From assembly GCA_000687975.1 (NCBI GenBank), contig JIAB01000001.1, positions 3,127,483 to 3,191,482 on the forward strand: a stretch of 64,000 nt of DNA. Direction: 5' to 3'. The position numbers and the translations under genes are program-made. This DNA is from Lachnospiraceae bacterium AC2031 (GTDB taxonomy: Bacteria > Bacillota > Clostridia > Lachnospirales > Lachnospiraceae). Numbering within the stretch: the stretch's first letter is position 1; the number at the start of each line of letters is the position of its first letter. Shown in pieces: positions 22,155 to 31,191 of this stretch. The notes beneath the pieces were generated by a model, which was not told where the DNA came from, did no database searches, and was given only the letters and a program-made list of their open reading frames with translations.

Positions 22155-23156
22155 ATGAATGAATTAGTAAGAGAAAGAATAGATATTCTGATCAACAATA
22201 AGGAGGTTCTTGCAAAGAACTTCAAGTGGTCATATGGAGTTATGCATATCGCATCTGCATTGGTTTATACAAGTGCAGGACAGAATATAGATGTTGAAAG
22301 ACTAGACGAGGCTAAGAAATATCTTGATAAGCATGCTGGCGTGTTCTCAAGCTTTAAGGCTTCAGCAATGCCTATGGTTGTAAGCAAGATGGCTTTATCT
22401 GCAGATCCTGCTCAGTATTTTAATGATCTTAAGAGCGTGTTTGACAGACTTTCAAAGAAGATGATCATGTCAGATGGCGGTTACATTATTCAGGGTGCTA
22501 TCAACATTCTTGATGCAGACAGACTTTATGATGCTGATGCTATCATCGAAAAGTTCCATGATTTCTATAAGAAGATGAATAAGCTTCATCCTTTTATAAC
22601 AGGTTCCGAGGATATTGCATTTGGCATTCTCCTTGCTATGACAGATAGAAGCGTTGATGACATAATAAATGAAATTGAAACAAGCTATGCTTATCTAAGA
22701 AAGACTATTGGCATGAAGGCTGGCAACAATGAGATTCAGGGCCTTAGCATGGTACTTGCACTTATGGAGGGTACTTCAGAAGAAAAATGTGATAAGGCAA
22801 TACATCTTTTCAACGAGTTCCTTGCTCGTAAGGTAAAGTACGGTAATGAATATAATGAGCTTGCATCTCTTGGTATCCTTATTGATCTTGATGTTGATGA
22901 TACAACACTTGTTGATGAGATTCTTGAGACAGAAGAGTATCTTAGCAAGGTTAAGGGCTTTGGCAGCTGGACTCTGAACAAGAAGCAGAGACTTATGTTT
23001 GCTGCTATGCTTGTTGGTGATTGCCATGAGTCAAAGAATAGTACTTATGCTGCTACTTCAACAGTTAATAGTAGCGTTGCTGCAATCATTGCTGAAGAAG
23101 TTGCACTTATGGTTTGTATCATGGCTTGCACAACTACAACAACCACATGTTGCTAA
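22155..23156 (+). CDS. DUF4003 family protein
   Basis: ATG 22155 follows GTGGAGGATAAAAG; a longer frame before it contains no site. The 333-residue product is helical and matches DUF4003 in length and in blocks such as YGVMHIASALVYTSAG, FSSFKASAMPMV and GSEDIAFGILLAMTD. The family is of unknown function, found in Firmicutes. The C-terminus is unusual: a hydrophobic stretch followed by CTTTTTTCC, a run of six Thr between cysteines. Confidence 0.8.
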   Translation: MNELVRERIDILINNKEVLAKNFKWSYGVMHIASALVYTSAGQNIDVERLDEAKKYLDKHAGVFSSFKASAMPMVVSKMALSADPAQYFNDLKSVFDRLSKKMIMSDGGYIIQGAINILDADRLYDADAIIEKFHDFYKKMNKLHPFITGSEDIAFGILLAMTDRSVDDIINEIETSYAYLRKTIGMKAGNNEIQGLSMVLALMEGTSEEKCDKAIHLFNEFLARKVKYGNEYNELASLGILIDLDVDDTTLVDEILETEEYLSKVKGFGSWTLNKKQRLMFAAMLVGDCHESKNSTYAATSTVNSSVAAIIAEEVALMVCIMACTTTTTTCC

Positions 23157-23168
23157 TATAAATTTAGT

Positions 23169-23202
23169 AGGACTTAGTTGCTTTATGTGACTAAGTCCTT
23201 TG
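23169..23202 (+). terminator. hairpin after the DUF4003 gene, probable terminator
   Basis: AGGACTTAGT (23169-23178) and ACTAAGTCCT (23190-23199) form a perfect ten-base stem. Only a few T follow, so termination may be partial. Confidence 0.6.
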
Positions 23203-23252
23203 TGATATATGTAAAGGGGATTAGAGTTATTGATATGAACAGGGAAATTAAA

Positions 23253-23717
23253 ATGAATTTTTTGGCTAATAAGCCGTCTCAGATTGTTACTCTTATAATT
23301 GCGACACTGGTTGTAGCTGTGACGGTATATTTTTATGTTACAGGTCTTATTAATTCTAATCGCTTGAAGGCTCAGTGTACAGAAACTACTACGGGCGAGG
23401 TTTATACATACGAGTATTCTGGAAAAAGTCGTGGTCTTTATCAAAGTTTTGGTGCGAGATATACAGTCGATGATGTGACATATCATGCAAGTGGTAGTGA
23501 TGGACGTGGTCATAATCCTGGTGAACATGTACAGATTCATTATGATCCTAATAATCATTCGATTTCATATGCTGGACATGGCCCGGCAAGGCTAGGTGAA
23601 ATTCCTGCGTTTCTTTTTGTGTTTGCTGGTGCTATGACGATGTTTGCTTGTATCAAACTTCTTGTTACTGGTAAAGGTGTATATACCATCGACCGCTTCA
23701 CGTATGAGGTGAAATGA
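23253..23717 (+). CDS. DUF3592 membrane protein, about 154 aa
   Basis: I prefer ATG 23253, seven bases after AGGGAA, although ATG 23235 is possible; longer frames overlap the hairpin. The protein has two transmembrane helices (near residues 10-30 and 110-130) around an outer beta domain with CTETTTGEVYTYEYSGKS and the GEHVQIHYDPNNHSIS motif typical of DUF3592. The function is unknown. A second member lies downstream at 23854 and a third at 17618. Confidence 0.7.
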   Translation: MNFLANKPSQIVTLIIATLVVAVTVYFYVTGLINSNRLKAQCTETTTGEVYTYEYSGKSRGLYQSFGARYTVDDVTYHASGSDGRGHNPGEHVQIHYDPNNHSISYAGHGPARLGEIPAFLFVFAGAMTMFACIKLLVTGKGVYTIDRFTYEVK

Positions 23718-23853
23718 CACGGATAGTGAAATAACTCTTTCTAATTCGCTAAATAAGATGAAATAATCCTCTATTTTTAATAAACAGTTAAAGATTTGAA
23801 CACAATAATGATATATACTTTCTAAGTATTTTAAATCTTAAGGAAGTATTGTT

Positions 23854-24519
23854 ATGAGATATGGGGATTCAAAAACAAGAAAGATTTCGAAGAAGACACT
23901 GCTTAGGTGGTGCCTTCTTCTTGTTTTTTTACTGGCAGGAAGTTTTTGTCTGTCAGGGTGCAAATTGACCGAAGAACCGACTCCTACTAGAGAAGAAACT
24001 AGTGAGGTTGTGAATGAAGATGGCAGCGTCACTACAGTAACCTATCAGTATTATGACGAGACTGCATCACGTCAGTCGACTCCTCAAAAATATTATGCAT
24101 TAATATTTGGTTTTGTTGCTATGACTGGACTTGGAATATTTTTTACCATGCATTTTAATAGAGTAAATAAATTGAAGAAATGTTGTACGGTACCAGTTTC
24201 AGCGGTTTGTACAAGCGTCAGAAAAAGTAAGGGCGATGAACATGGATTAAGGCATAGGTACGGAGCTTTTAATGCTACGTACCAATACAATTACAACGGA
24301 CGGCAGATCGAAAGCCGAAATCGAGAATACGGCGGCACCCAGCACTTTATGAAATATCCGATTAATGTAGGGGATCATGCTGATATCATGCTGAATCCGA
24401 GTGATCCGCTTGAACTCTATGACAAACTTGCAGAATCTGCGAGAAGAAGCCTTATATACGATATGGTAATTACGTATGGCGGAGCTTTAGGCTTTTTGGT
24501 TTTTTATATTATTCAATAA
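23854..24519 (+). CDS. DUF3592-like membrane protein with lipoprotein-like start
   Basis: The 221-residue protein begins with a basic segment and a hydrophobic stretch ending LSGC, which resembles a lipobox. A Thr/Glu-rich part follows, then a transmembrane helix near 85-100 and a beta domain with the DUF3592 pattern (VGDHADIMLNPSDPLELY). A final hydrophobic segment ends the chain. The ATG follows AAGGAAGTATTG. It may be a lipoprotein or a multi-pass protein. Confidence 0.65.
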   Translation: MRYGDSKTRKISKKTLLRWCLLLVFLLAGSFCLSGCKLTEEPTPTREETSEVVNEDGSVTTVTYQYYDETASRQSTPQKYYALIFGFVAMTGLGIFFTMHFNRVNKLKKCCTVPVSAVCTSVRKSKGDEHGLRHRYGAFNATYQYNYNGRQIESRNREYGGTQHFMKYPINVGDHADIMLNPSDPLELYDKLAESARRSLIYDMVITYGGALGFLVFYIIQ

Positions 24520-24576
24520 TTATATATTAATTATTTTTTCACTATAAAACTATTACACTAAAAAGAGGATGAGATT

Positions 24577-25812
24577 ATGAAGGTTGCAATTGAGACAGAA
24601 AGACAGGATCTTTTTGATATCAGTATTGTGATAGCAATGAGGATCCATATTTCAGGGAGAGTGAGCGAAACGGCTATAGAGAAAGCTTTTGAAACGGCTG
24701 TTGCATCACACGAGATTTTAAACACAAGAGTTGTTCTTGAGGATGACGGTAGGGCTTTCTACTATAAAGAAGATGGCAAAATATCTGAATCGAAAAATGA
24801 AATTACATTTGAATATAATGACTGGATGGATATTCTCCACCGTGAGGAGAAAATCCGTATGCGTCTTGAGGATGGTCAGTTCATGAAGGCCTTTGTTTAT
24901 GAGATGGACGATTCGGGATGCGGAATACTTTTCCTGATGCATCATCTTGGTGGTGATGGTAAGTCTATGGTTTATTTCATTGAGACATTTATGAGATGTC
25001 TTGATGGCGAAACGGTTGAGCCTGTTGAGATGCGTACAATTCCAGCTGGAGATATGAGTGATGAGGCTCTTAAGGATAAGGTTGGTCCACTTATGCTGCT
25101 TCCGAAGCTTTATAATAAGAGGTGGCGTGCGGATGAGAAGCATAAGATCTTTAACTTCAATGATCTGGATGATGCATTTGAATGTTACTGGGAAGATAAG
25201 TCTTCTGAGATAGACGAATACGTTATCACACCTAAGATGGTTTCGAAGATTATGGATCGTTGTCATCGTTGGGGGATTGGGTTTACAGCTTATATATCTA
25301 CTTCATTCCTTAGATTTATGGGCAGAAGACTGGAGATTGGTTATGCGGTTGATGCTCGTGAAGATGGCAACAGATGCATGGGTAATCAGGCAACTGGTAT
25401 TTCCCTTAAGTATGCATACAACTATGATAAGTCATTTGAATGGAATGCAAAGAAGGTCCAGAAGCTTATGGATAAGAAGCTGGAGGATGAAGAGGCTCGT
25501 AACTTTGTTCTTTATTTCATGTCAATATTTGATCCTTCGCTTGAGGATGCTATTAATCTGGAACATGCCAAGAGTTTTACTTCCAAAACTTCCAAGAAGA
25601 TATCTGGAATTCTTGGTTATGGAAAGAAATGTAACGACCTGTCCATTACGAATCTAACCAAGCTTGATATCCCAGATACTTACGGAGACCTGAAAGTTGA
25701 CTACTTCTCATTTATCCCACCAGTTATTTCTTATGGACGAAACATTATTGGTCTTTCGACTCTAGGGGACTGTACAATAATGACTATTCATAGAATAAAT
25801 GCTGCGAGTTAA
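24577..25812 (+). CDS. free-standing condensation/acyltransferase-like protein
   Basis: The 411-residue product has the condensation-domain superfamily motif HHxxxDG as HHLGGDG at residues 122-128, with a chloramphenicol-acetyltransferase-like two-lobe layout. Later blocks include GFTAYISTSFLRFMGRR and a C-terminal FSFIPPVISYGRNIIGLSTLG. There are no adenylation or carrier domains in the window, so it is not part of a visible peptide synthetase. It may be an acyltransferase of the alcohol acetyltransferase or wax-ester type. The ATG follows AAAGAGGATGAG. The substrate is unknown. Confidence 0.7.
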   Translation: MKVAIETERQDLFDISIVIAMRIHISGRVSETAIEKAFETAVASHEILNTRVVLEDDGRAFYYKEDGKISESKNEITFEYNDWMDILHREEKIRMRLEDGQFMKAFVYEMDDSGCGILFLMHHLGGDGKSMVYFIETFMRCLDGETVEPVEMRTIPAGDMSDEALKDKVGPLMLLPKLYNKRWRADEKHKIFNFNDLDDAFECYWEDKSSEIDEYVITPKMVSKIMDRCHRWGIGFTAYISTSFLRFMGRRLEIGYAVDAREDGNRCMGNQATGISLKYAYNYDKSFEWNAKKVQKLMDKKLEDEEARNFVLYFMSIFDPSLEDAINLEHAKSFTSKTSKKISGILGYGKKCNDLSITNLTKLDIPDTYGDLKVDYFSFIPPVISYGRNIIGLSTLGDCTIMTIHRINAAS

Positions 25813-25848
25813 AAAAAATAAAAAAAATTTAAAAAAAATGAAACCTTC

Positions 25849-25878
25849 TTGTTAATTGCCGGGTATTAAGAGTATAAA
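25849..25878 (+). promoter_or_regulatory. promoter of the VWA lipoprotein gene
   Basis: TTGTTA (25849-25854) and TATAAA (25873-25878) are 18 bases apart. The region just before (25811-25848) is a run of A-rich sequence, which may act as an upstream element. Confidence 0.55.
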
Positions 25879-25925
25879 GGCAAAAAAAATCGGAAATGAT
25901 TTTAAATAACAAGGAGGTTTTTATT

Positions 25926-27731
25926 ATGAGAAAGGTATTATTTAAAAAGAGTTTAGGAATTATCCTCGCAGCATCTATCATGGCTGCATCAGTATCAGGT
26001 TGTGGCAGCTCTGATGCTACAGCACCATCTGATACATCATCAGGAGTTTATGAATCAACAACTGAGGCAAATTATGAATCTTCATCAAGTGCCTCACAGA
26101 GTTCAAATGCAGTATCAAGTGCTTCTACATACGAGGAATCTACTACAGATAGTTCTTCGAATACAAATAAGAAGCAGGCAAGAGAAACTCTTTCAGCTGG
26201 CGATACTTATTATGGTGATGTTGATTGTGAAGATTATGATCCAACTATAAACTGGCCATGGGTTGATGGTGACAATGATTCTAGAGAGTACGGCTATACA
26301 TCAGAGAATGACTTCATTAAGACAGCTGAGGAATCAACATCCACATTTGCTGCTGATGTTGATACAGCTTCTTATTCAAACATTAGAAGTTATCTGGATA
26401 ATGGAAATGTAGTTCCTGAGGATGCTGTAAGAATAGAGGAGATGATCAACTACTTCCACTATGATTACGATGAGCCAAAGAAGAAAGAGCCATTTTCAGT
26501 AAATATGGAAGTTGATGGATGTCCTTGGAACGAAGATCATCAGCTGGTTATGATCGGACTTAAGGCTAAGGCTATTGATACAACTGATCGTAAGCCAACC
26601 AACTTTGTATTCCTTATTGATACATCTGGTTCTATGGATCAGTCAGACAAGCTTCCGCTTGTAAAGACAGCTTATATCAAGCTTTTAAATGAACTGGATG
26701 AAAACGATACTGTATCAATCGTTACTTATGCAGGTAGTGATACAGTAGTTCTCGAGGGAGAGAGCGGAGAAAATACAGATGAGATCGCCGATGCTATCGA
26801 AGAACTTTCTGCTCATGGTAGTACTAATGGATCAGCTGGTATCAATACAGCTTATGAGATTGCTGAAAAGTACTTTATTAAGGGTGGTAACAACAGAGTT
26901 ATCCTTGCAACTGATGGAGATCTTAACGTAGGTGTTACTTCAGAGGATGGCCTTACAGAGCTTATTACTGAGAAGAAGGAGTCTGGTATTTACCTTAGCG
27001 TACTTGGTTTTGGTACAGATAATCTTAAGGACAACAAGCTTGAGGCTCTTGCTGATAACGGAAATGGTAACTATGCATTTATTGACAGCGTTTACGAAGC
27101 TAAGCGTGTGCTTGTACAGGAAATGGGAGCAACCCTTGAAACTGTTGCGAAGGACGTAAAGCTGCAGACCACATTTGACCCTGATGTAGTAGAGAAGTAC
27201 AGACTTGTTGGTTATGACAACAGAATGATGGCTAATGAGGGTTTTGACGATGATTCAGTTGATGGTGGCGAGATTGGTTCTGGTCATGAAGTAACTGCAA
27301 TCTATGAAATCGTTCCTGCAAAGGGCGTTGATACAAAGGCTGGAAAGCATATCCTTGATCTTTCTATTAGATATAAGAAGCCGGATGCTGATGATTCTAA
27401 GCTTCTTGAGTATTCATGCAACTATTCAAAGGGTGGTTTCGACAACCAGGCTAGCGACAACATGCTTTGGGCTGAGTCACTTGCTTGCTTCGGACTTTAC
27501 CTGAAGGGTAGTGACTATAAGGGTAATGCATCTATCGACCTTGCAAGAAGTCTTGCAGAGCAGACAAGCTATGGCAAGGATGCACTTAAGGTTGAATATA
27601 TGGACCTCTTAGACGAGGCTGAAGATATTTATGAAGGAAACGGTGAGATTGGACATGATGATGATTGCTATGATGATGACGATTATGGCTACTATGATGA
27701 TAATGATGTAAATGTAATCGATGCTGACTAA
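25926..27731 (+). CDS. von Willebrand factor A domain lipoprotein
   Basis: ATG 25926 follows AAGGAGGTTTTT. The 601-residue product has a lipoprotein signal with SVSGC near residue 25, a Ser/Thr-rich linker, and a VWA_N-like region beginning at STFAADVDTASYSNIRSYL. The VWA domain follows, with MIDAS motif DTSGSMDQ near residue 232, then a C-terminal DUF3520-like domain. This is the YfbK-type layout found in many Gram-negative and Gram-positive bacteria. It should be lipid-anchored on the outer face and bind a metal ion and protein partners. The acidic tail is Asp/Tyr-rich. Confidence 0.9.
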   Translation: MRKVLFKKSLGIILAASIMAASVSGCGSSDATAPSDTSSGVYESTTEANYESSSSASQSSNAVSSASTYEESTTDSSSNTNKKQARETLSAGDTYYGDVDCEDYDPTINWPWVDGDNDSREYGYTSENDFIKTAEESTSTFAADVDTASYSNIRSYLDNGNVVPEDAVRIEEMINYFHYDYDEPKKKEPFSVNMEVDGCPWNEDHQLVMIGLKAKAIDTTDRKPTNFVFLIDTSGSMDQSDKLPLVKTAYIKLLNELDENDTVSIVTYAGSDTVVLEGESGENTDEIADAIEELSAHGSTNGSAGINTAYEIAEKYFIKGGNNRVILATDGDLNVGVTSEDGLTELITEKKESGIYLSVLGFGTDNLKDNKLEALADNGNGNYAFIDSVYEAKRVLVQEMGATLETVAKDVKLQTTFDPDVVEKYRLVGYDNRMMANEGFDDDSVDGGEIGSGHEVTAIYEIVPAKGVDTKAGKHILDLSIRYKKPDADDSKLLEYSCNYSKGGFDNQASDNMLWAESLACFGLYLKGSDYKGNASIDLARSLAEQTSYGKDALKVEYMDLLDEAEDIYEGNGEIGHDDDCYDDDDYGYYDDNDVNVIDAD

Positions 27732-27785
27732 TATGGTTTCACCCATAACCCCACAAGGTGAAAGGTTAATACTATATCTCAACGA

Positions 27786-27822
27786 AGGGTCCGCCACATA
27801 ATGTGTGGCGGGCTCTTTACTT
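27786..27822 (+). terminator. intrinsic terminator after the VWA gene
   Basis: The stem GGGTCCGCCACA (27787-27798) with TGTGGCGGGCTC (27804-27815) is followed by TTTACTTTATT. It is GC-rich compared with its surroundings. Confidence 0.78.
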
Positions 27823-27916
27823 TATTCCTCTCGTGATGTATATTAGTGAACGGTGCGTCTTAAAAGGCGAGTAGTGACGCTGATGCACTTATATATATTA
27901 TAGAGGGTTGAGAAGT

Positions 27917-29314
27917 ATGTCGTTTTATAAAAAAGTTTTTGCTTTGGCGCTGCCTATAGCACTCCAAAGTCTTATTACAATTGGTGTAAATATGCTGGAT
28001 ACCATGATGGTTGGAACTCTGGGTGATTCAGCGCTTTCTGCTACATCGCTGGCGAATTCATTTATCTCTGTATTTCAGATTTTCTGCATGGGGCTCGGTA
28101 TGGGAGCCTCTGTTCTTGTTTCCAGATATTGGGGCATGAAGCAGTCAGCGAATAGTATTCTTGTTTCTGATGATGCTACCAGAGCTCTGAGACAGACTGT
28201 TTGTCTGATGCTCCGTCTAAATGTTACTCTGGCGGCTCTTTTTGCTATGGCAACTTTTGTGATGCCTGGTATCATTATGAGATCATACACTGAGAAGGAG
28301 CATATCGTTGCTCTCGGTGTTACATATTTTAAATATTCAGTTCTTACATACTTTTTCGTAGGAATATCTCTGGTTGTAACTATTGTACTGAGAAGCGTTG
28401 GTCAGGTGCTTTATCCACTGATAGTGTCGGTAATAGCATTTCTCGTTAACCTCAGTGCTAACTATATTCTTATCTTTGGTAAGTTTGGCGCTCCTAAGAT
28501 GGGAGTTGCAGGTGCGGCTCTTGGAACCCTCATCGCTCGTATTGTTGAGTGTTCCTTTATTCTTGGTTATCTGTTTATTTATGACAAGAAGATTGGCTTT
28601 AGACCTCGCCACCTCCTTATGAAGACCAGGTCTCTTCTTAGAGAATATATCAGGATCAGTATTCCTGTTCTTATAAGCGATGGAATCTTAGCTATCGGAA
28701 CTAATTCGGTTGCTATGGTCATTGGTCATCTGGATGAGGCCTTTATCGCGGCAAATGCTATCACCAGCGTTACACAGCAGCTAAGTACTGTTGTTATTTC
28801 CGGTGTTTCACAGGCTGGTGCCATAGTTACGGGTATTACGCTGGGAGAGGGCGATAAAGAGAAGACTATGAAGCAGGGCTATCAATTCTTCAGACTTGGT
28901 CTTCTTCTTGGTGCACTTTCGGCTGCATTTATCTTCCTGTTCAGTGATCTGATTATTGGATTTTATAAGGATATTACCCCTGAGGCTATGAAGACAGCTA
29001 AGTCTCTTATGATGGCTATCTGTCTTATCATTGTTTTCCAGGGTACTAACAGTATTATGACCAAGGGTGTTCTCCGTGGTGGTGGCGACACTAAGATCCT
29101 TATGCTTGCAGACAACATATTTCTTTGGGTTCTGGCTCTGCCTCTTGGTATGCTGGCTGGCTTTTACTTTAAGCTTCCTGCGTTCTGGATCTATGTTGCT
29201 CTTAAGTCTGATCAGATTTTCAAGACCTTCTGGTCCTTTATCAGACTTCGCAGTGGCAAATGGATCAAGAAGATTTCAACTGGTTCGAAGAAAACTCAGA
29301 GCAAAGCGGCGTAG
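27917..29314 (+). CDS. MATE family efflux transporter
   Basis: The 465-residue product has about 12 transmembrane helices in two similar halves. The typical start ALPIALQSLITIGVNMLDTMMVG is followed by ALSATSLANSF, and the second half contains ANAITSVTQQLSTVVISGVSQAGAIVTG. MATE proteins export drugs or metabolites in exchange for Na+ or H+. The substrate is not predictable. ATG 27917 follows AGAGGGTTGAG, and the gene appears to stand alone after a terminator. Confidence 0.92.
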   Translation: MSFYKKVFALALPIALQSLITIGVNMLDTMMVGTLGDSALSATSLANSFISVFQIFCMGLGMGASVLVSRYWGMKQSANSILVSDDATRALRQTVCLMLRLNVTLAALFAMATFVMPGIIMRSYTEKEHIVALGVTYFKYSVLTYFFVGISLVVTIVLRSVGQVLYPLIVSVIAFLVNLSANYILIFGKFGAPKMGVAGAALGTLIARIVECSFILGYLFIYDKKIGFRPRHLLMKTRSLLREYIRISIPVLISDGILAIGTNSVAMVIGHLDEAFIAANAITSVTQQLSTVVISGVSQAGAIVTGITLGEGDKEKTMKQGYQFFRLGLLLGALSAAFIFLFSDLIIGFYKDITPEAMKTAKSLMMAICLIIVFQGTNSIMTKGVLRGGGDTKILMLADNIFLWVLALPLGMLAGFYFKLPAFWIYVALKSDQIFKTFWSFIRLRSGKWIKKISTGSKKTQSKAA

Positions 29315-29427
29315 TAAAGTTGCATAGTTCCTTTATTTGAGTGGCTTTGCACCTTCTGCGTTTGTTGTAAAATATATTTTAATATGATAGAATATCTACG
29401 TTTTTAGTAAGATATTGGAGATAAATT

Positions 29428-31068
29428 ATGAGTAAATCATCTAAGTCGAAGCATAATTCAAAAAACACTAGTTCGAAAAATAGTTCAAAAAAGAATTCTA
29501 ATAAATACACCTACGATAGGTTCAGACCTAATCGTCCGGTGGATATAGTAAATATCATATATCTTATCTTTATGACATCTCTGTTTTCTCTGTATATGCA
29601 CAATAAGTATTTTGACATTACAGGCAGCAGAGGTAAGATCTTTTCAAATGTTACTATCATTTATATGGTTCTTGCAGTAGTAGCATTTGTCCTTGAAATC
29701 TTCATGATGGAGTATTACCAGCCTGAACTTTCAGCAAAAGACCTTTTTTATTCGGGTACCAAATGGTATCTCACGCCTGAACTTTGGGCAGGACTTTTTG
29801 GTGTAGCTAACCTTTTTGCCTGGTTCATGTCTCCGGATAAGAAGGGCTCATGGGATGGTTCTACAGGTCGATTCATGGGACTTTCGTTTATGCTGGTGCT
29901 GGTGATATCATTTGTCCTTGTTGCCAGAGAAACTCCGATACAGTGGCCGGTTCTGATCTCGCTTTTTGGAACTTCGGTTCTTTGCTTTATAACTGCGATA
30001 TTGCAGCATTTCGGTAATGATCCTTTTCATTTTAAGGAGAGGATGAAAGAGTCTCAGAGAGAGATGTTCATCTCGTTCTTTGGTAATATCAATACCTATG
30101 GTTCTTATATTTGCGTTGTTTTGCCTATCTTTGTGGCGCTTTTTATCTTCAGCAAGAAGATGTGGGTGAGATGGATTGCTGGTGTAGGTCTTTTCTTTGC
30201 TGGCATGGGTATCATTCCTGCTAAGAGTGATAACGTATATCTTGGTGTGGGCGTAGCGTACATCGTTATCTTTTACATCGCTATATATTATAAGCAGCTT
30301 ACAGAGTTTGTTTTCTCTGTTCTTATCCTGGGCTTTGGACTTCTTGTTATGGCTTATGCCAACGATATTCTCAGTGGTAGCCAGAAGCATATCAACGGTA
30401 TCGCCCAGATAGTAGAGAATCCTAAGATAATGACTCTTTTTGTTGGTCTTATCATTGTTGTGGCTGGACTTCTCATGTTCTTCCGTGGTGTTAATTATGA
30501 GATGTACAAAAAGATTCAGTCTAAGCAACTGCTTTACATTATAACTGGCGTGGGTCTTGTTTTGGCTGTAGCTGTTGTAATCCTTGGTGTTAGATCTGGA
30601 AATGAGATTTTTGTATTCAATGACAAATGGGGCACCTACCGTGGCTACATCTGGCGAAGAAGCTGGGATGTTTTCAAGGACGGAACTGCAGCTCAGAAGA
30701 TATTCGGTCATGGTAATGAGACTATTGCTTACAACATGAAGCAGTATCATGATGAAATGGTATCTATAACCAAGAAAACTTACGACAATGCTCACTGCGA
30801 ATTCCTGCAGTATATTGTTACCACAGGACTTTTTGGTGCTATCACATATTATGCAATGGCTGCAACATCATTTGCATATATCATAAAGAGAATGAAGGGT
30901 GATGGTATCGCCATCGCTTGTCTTGTTGGTTCGATCGGTTATCTTATGCAGGGTCTCGTTAACCTGAATCAGCCGATTACAACACCTTATTTCTTTGTTC
31001 TTCTTGCTGCTGGAGTTGGATATATCCGCTTCCGTGATCAGCGTGCCGAAGAAGATGAGGAAGCTTAG
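29428..31068 (+). CDS. O-antigen ligase (Wzy_C) family membrane protein
   Basis: The 546-residue product has a Ser/Lys/Asn-rich cytoplasmic start, then about 12 hydrophobic segments with a large outer loop before the last ones. In that loop DNAHCEFLQYIVTTGLFGAI matches the Wzy_C signature of O-antigen ligases and related polymerases. These enzymes transfer or polymerise undecaprenyl-linked glycans at the outer face. In a Firmicute the acceptor might be a cell-wall glycan or exopolysaccharide; no glycosyltransferases are nearby. The ATG follows ATTGGAGATAAATT. Confidence 0.8.
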   Translation: MSKSSKSKHNSKNTSSKNSSKKNSNKYTYDRFRPNRPVDIVNIIYLIFMTSLFSLYMHNKYFDITGSRGKIFSNVTIIYMVLAVVAFVLEIFMMEYYQPELSAKDLFYSGTKWYLTPELWAGLFGVANLFAWFMSPDKKGSWDGSTGRFMGLSFMLVLVISFVLVARETPIQWPVLISLFGTSVLCFITAILQHFGNDPFHFKERMKESQREMFISFFGNINTYGSYICVVLPIFVALFIFSKKMWVRWIAGVGLFFAGMGIIPAKSDNVYLGVGVAYIVIFYIAIYYKQLTEFVFSVLILGFGLLVMAYANDILSGSQKHINGIAQIVENPKIMTLFVGLIIVVAGLLMFFRGVNYEMYKKIQSKQLLYIITGVGLVLAVAVVILGVRSGNEIFVFNDKWGTYRGYIWRRSWDVFKDGTAAQKIFGHGNETIAYNMKQYHDEMVSITKKTYDNAHCEFLQYIVTTGLFGAITYYAMAATSFAYIIKRMKGDGIAIACLVGSIGYLMQGLVNLNQPITTPYFFVLLAAGVGYIRFRDQRAEEDEEA

Positions 31069-31088
31069 TAAACTTGTAGTATATCGGG

Positions 31089-31117
31089 ATGACATTTGGC
31101 TCTTTTCGTGCTATAAT
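31089..31117 (+). promoter_or_regulatory. promoter of tyrS
   Basis: ATGACA at 31089-31094 and TATAAT at 31112-31117 are 17 bases apart. The leader of about 70 bases is too short for a T-box, and no T-box consensus is seen. Confidence 0.7.
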
Positions 31118-31191
31118 GCTGTCTTGTGAATGATAAAACTTTTGGCGGCTGAAAGTTGGACTTGCTGCTGGATAAATTGGAGGAAAAATTA

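Noticed and set aside
25811..25848. Poly-A-rich stretch as a replication or recombination element
   Set aside because: It is a simple A-rich spacer between two genes in the same direction and is better explained as an upstream promoter element.
27834..27916. Riboswitch in the leader of the MATE transporter gene
   Set aside because: The leader has short complementary pieces but no motif of the guanidine or other riboswitch classes that I recognise.
31118..31191. T-box leader before tyrS
   Set aside because: The leader is only about 70 bases long and lacks the T-box consensus and a terminator pair.
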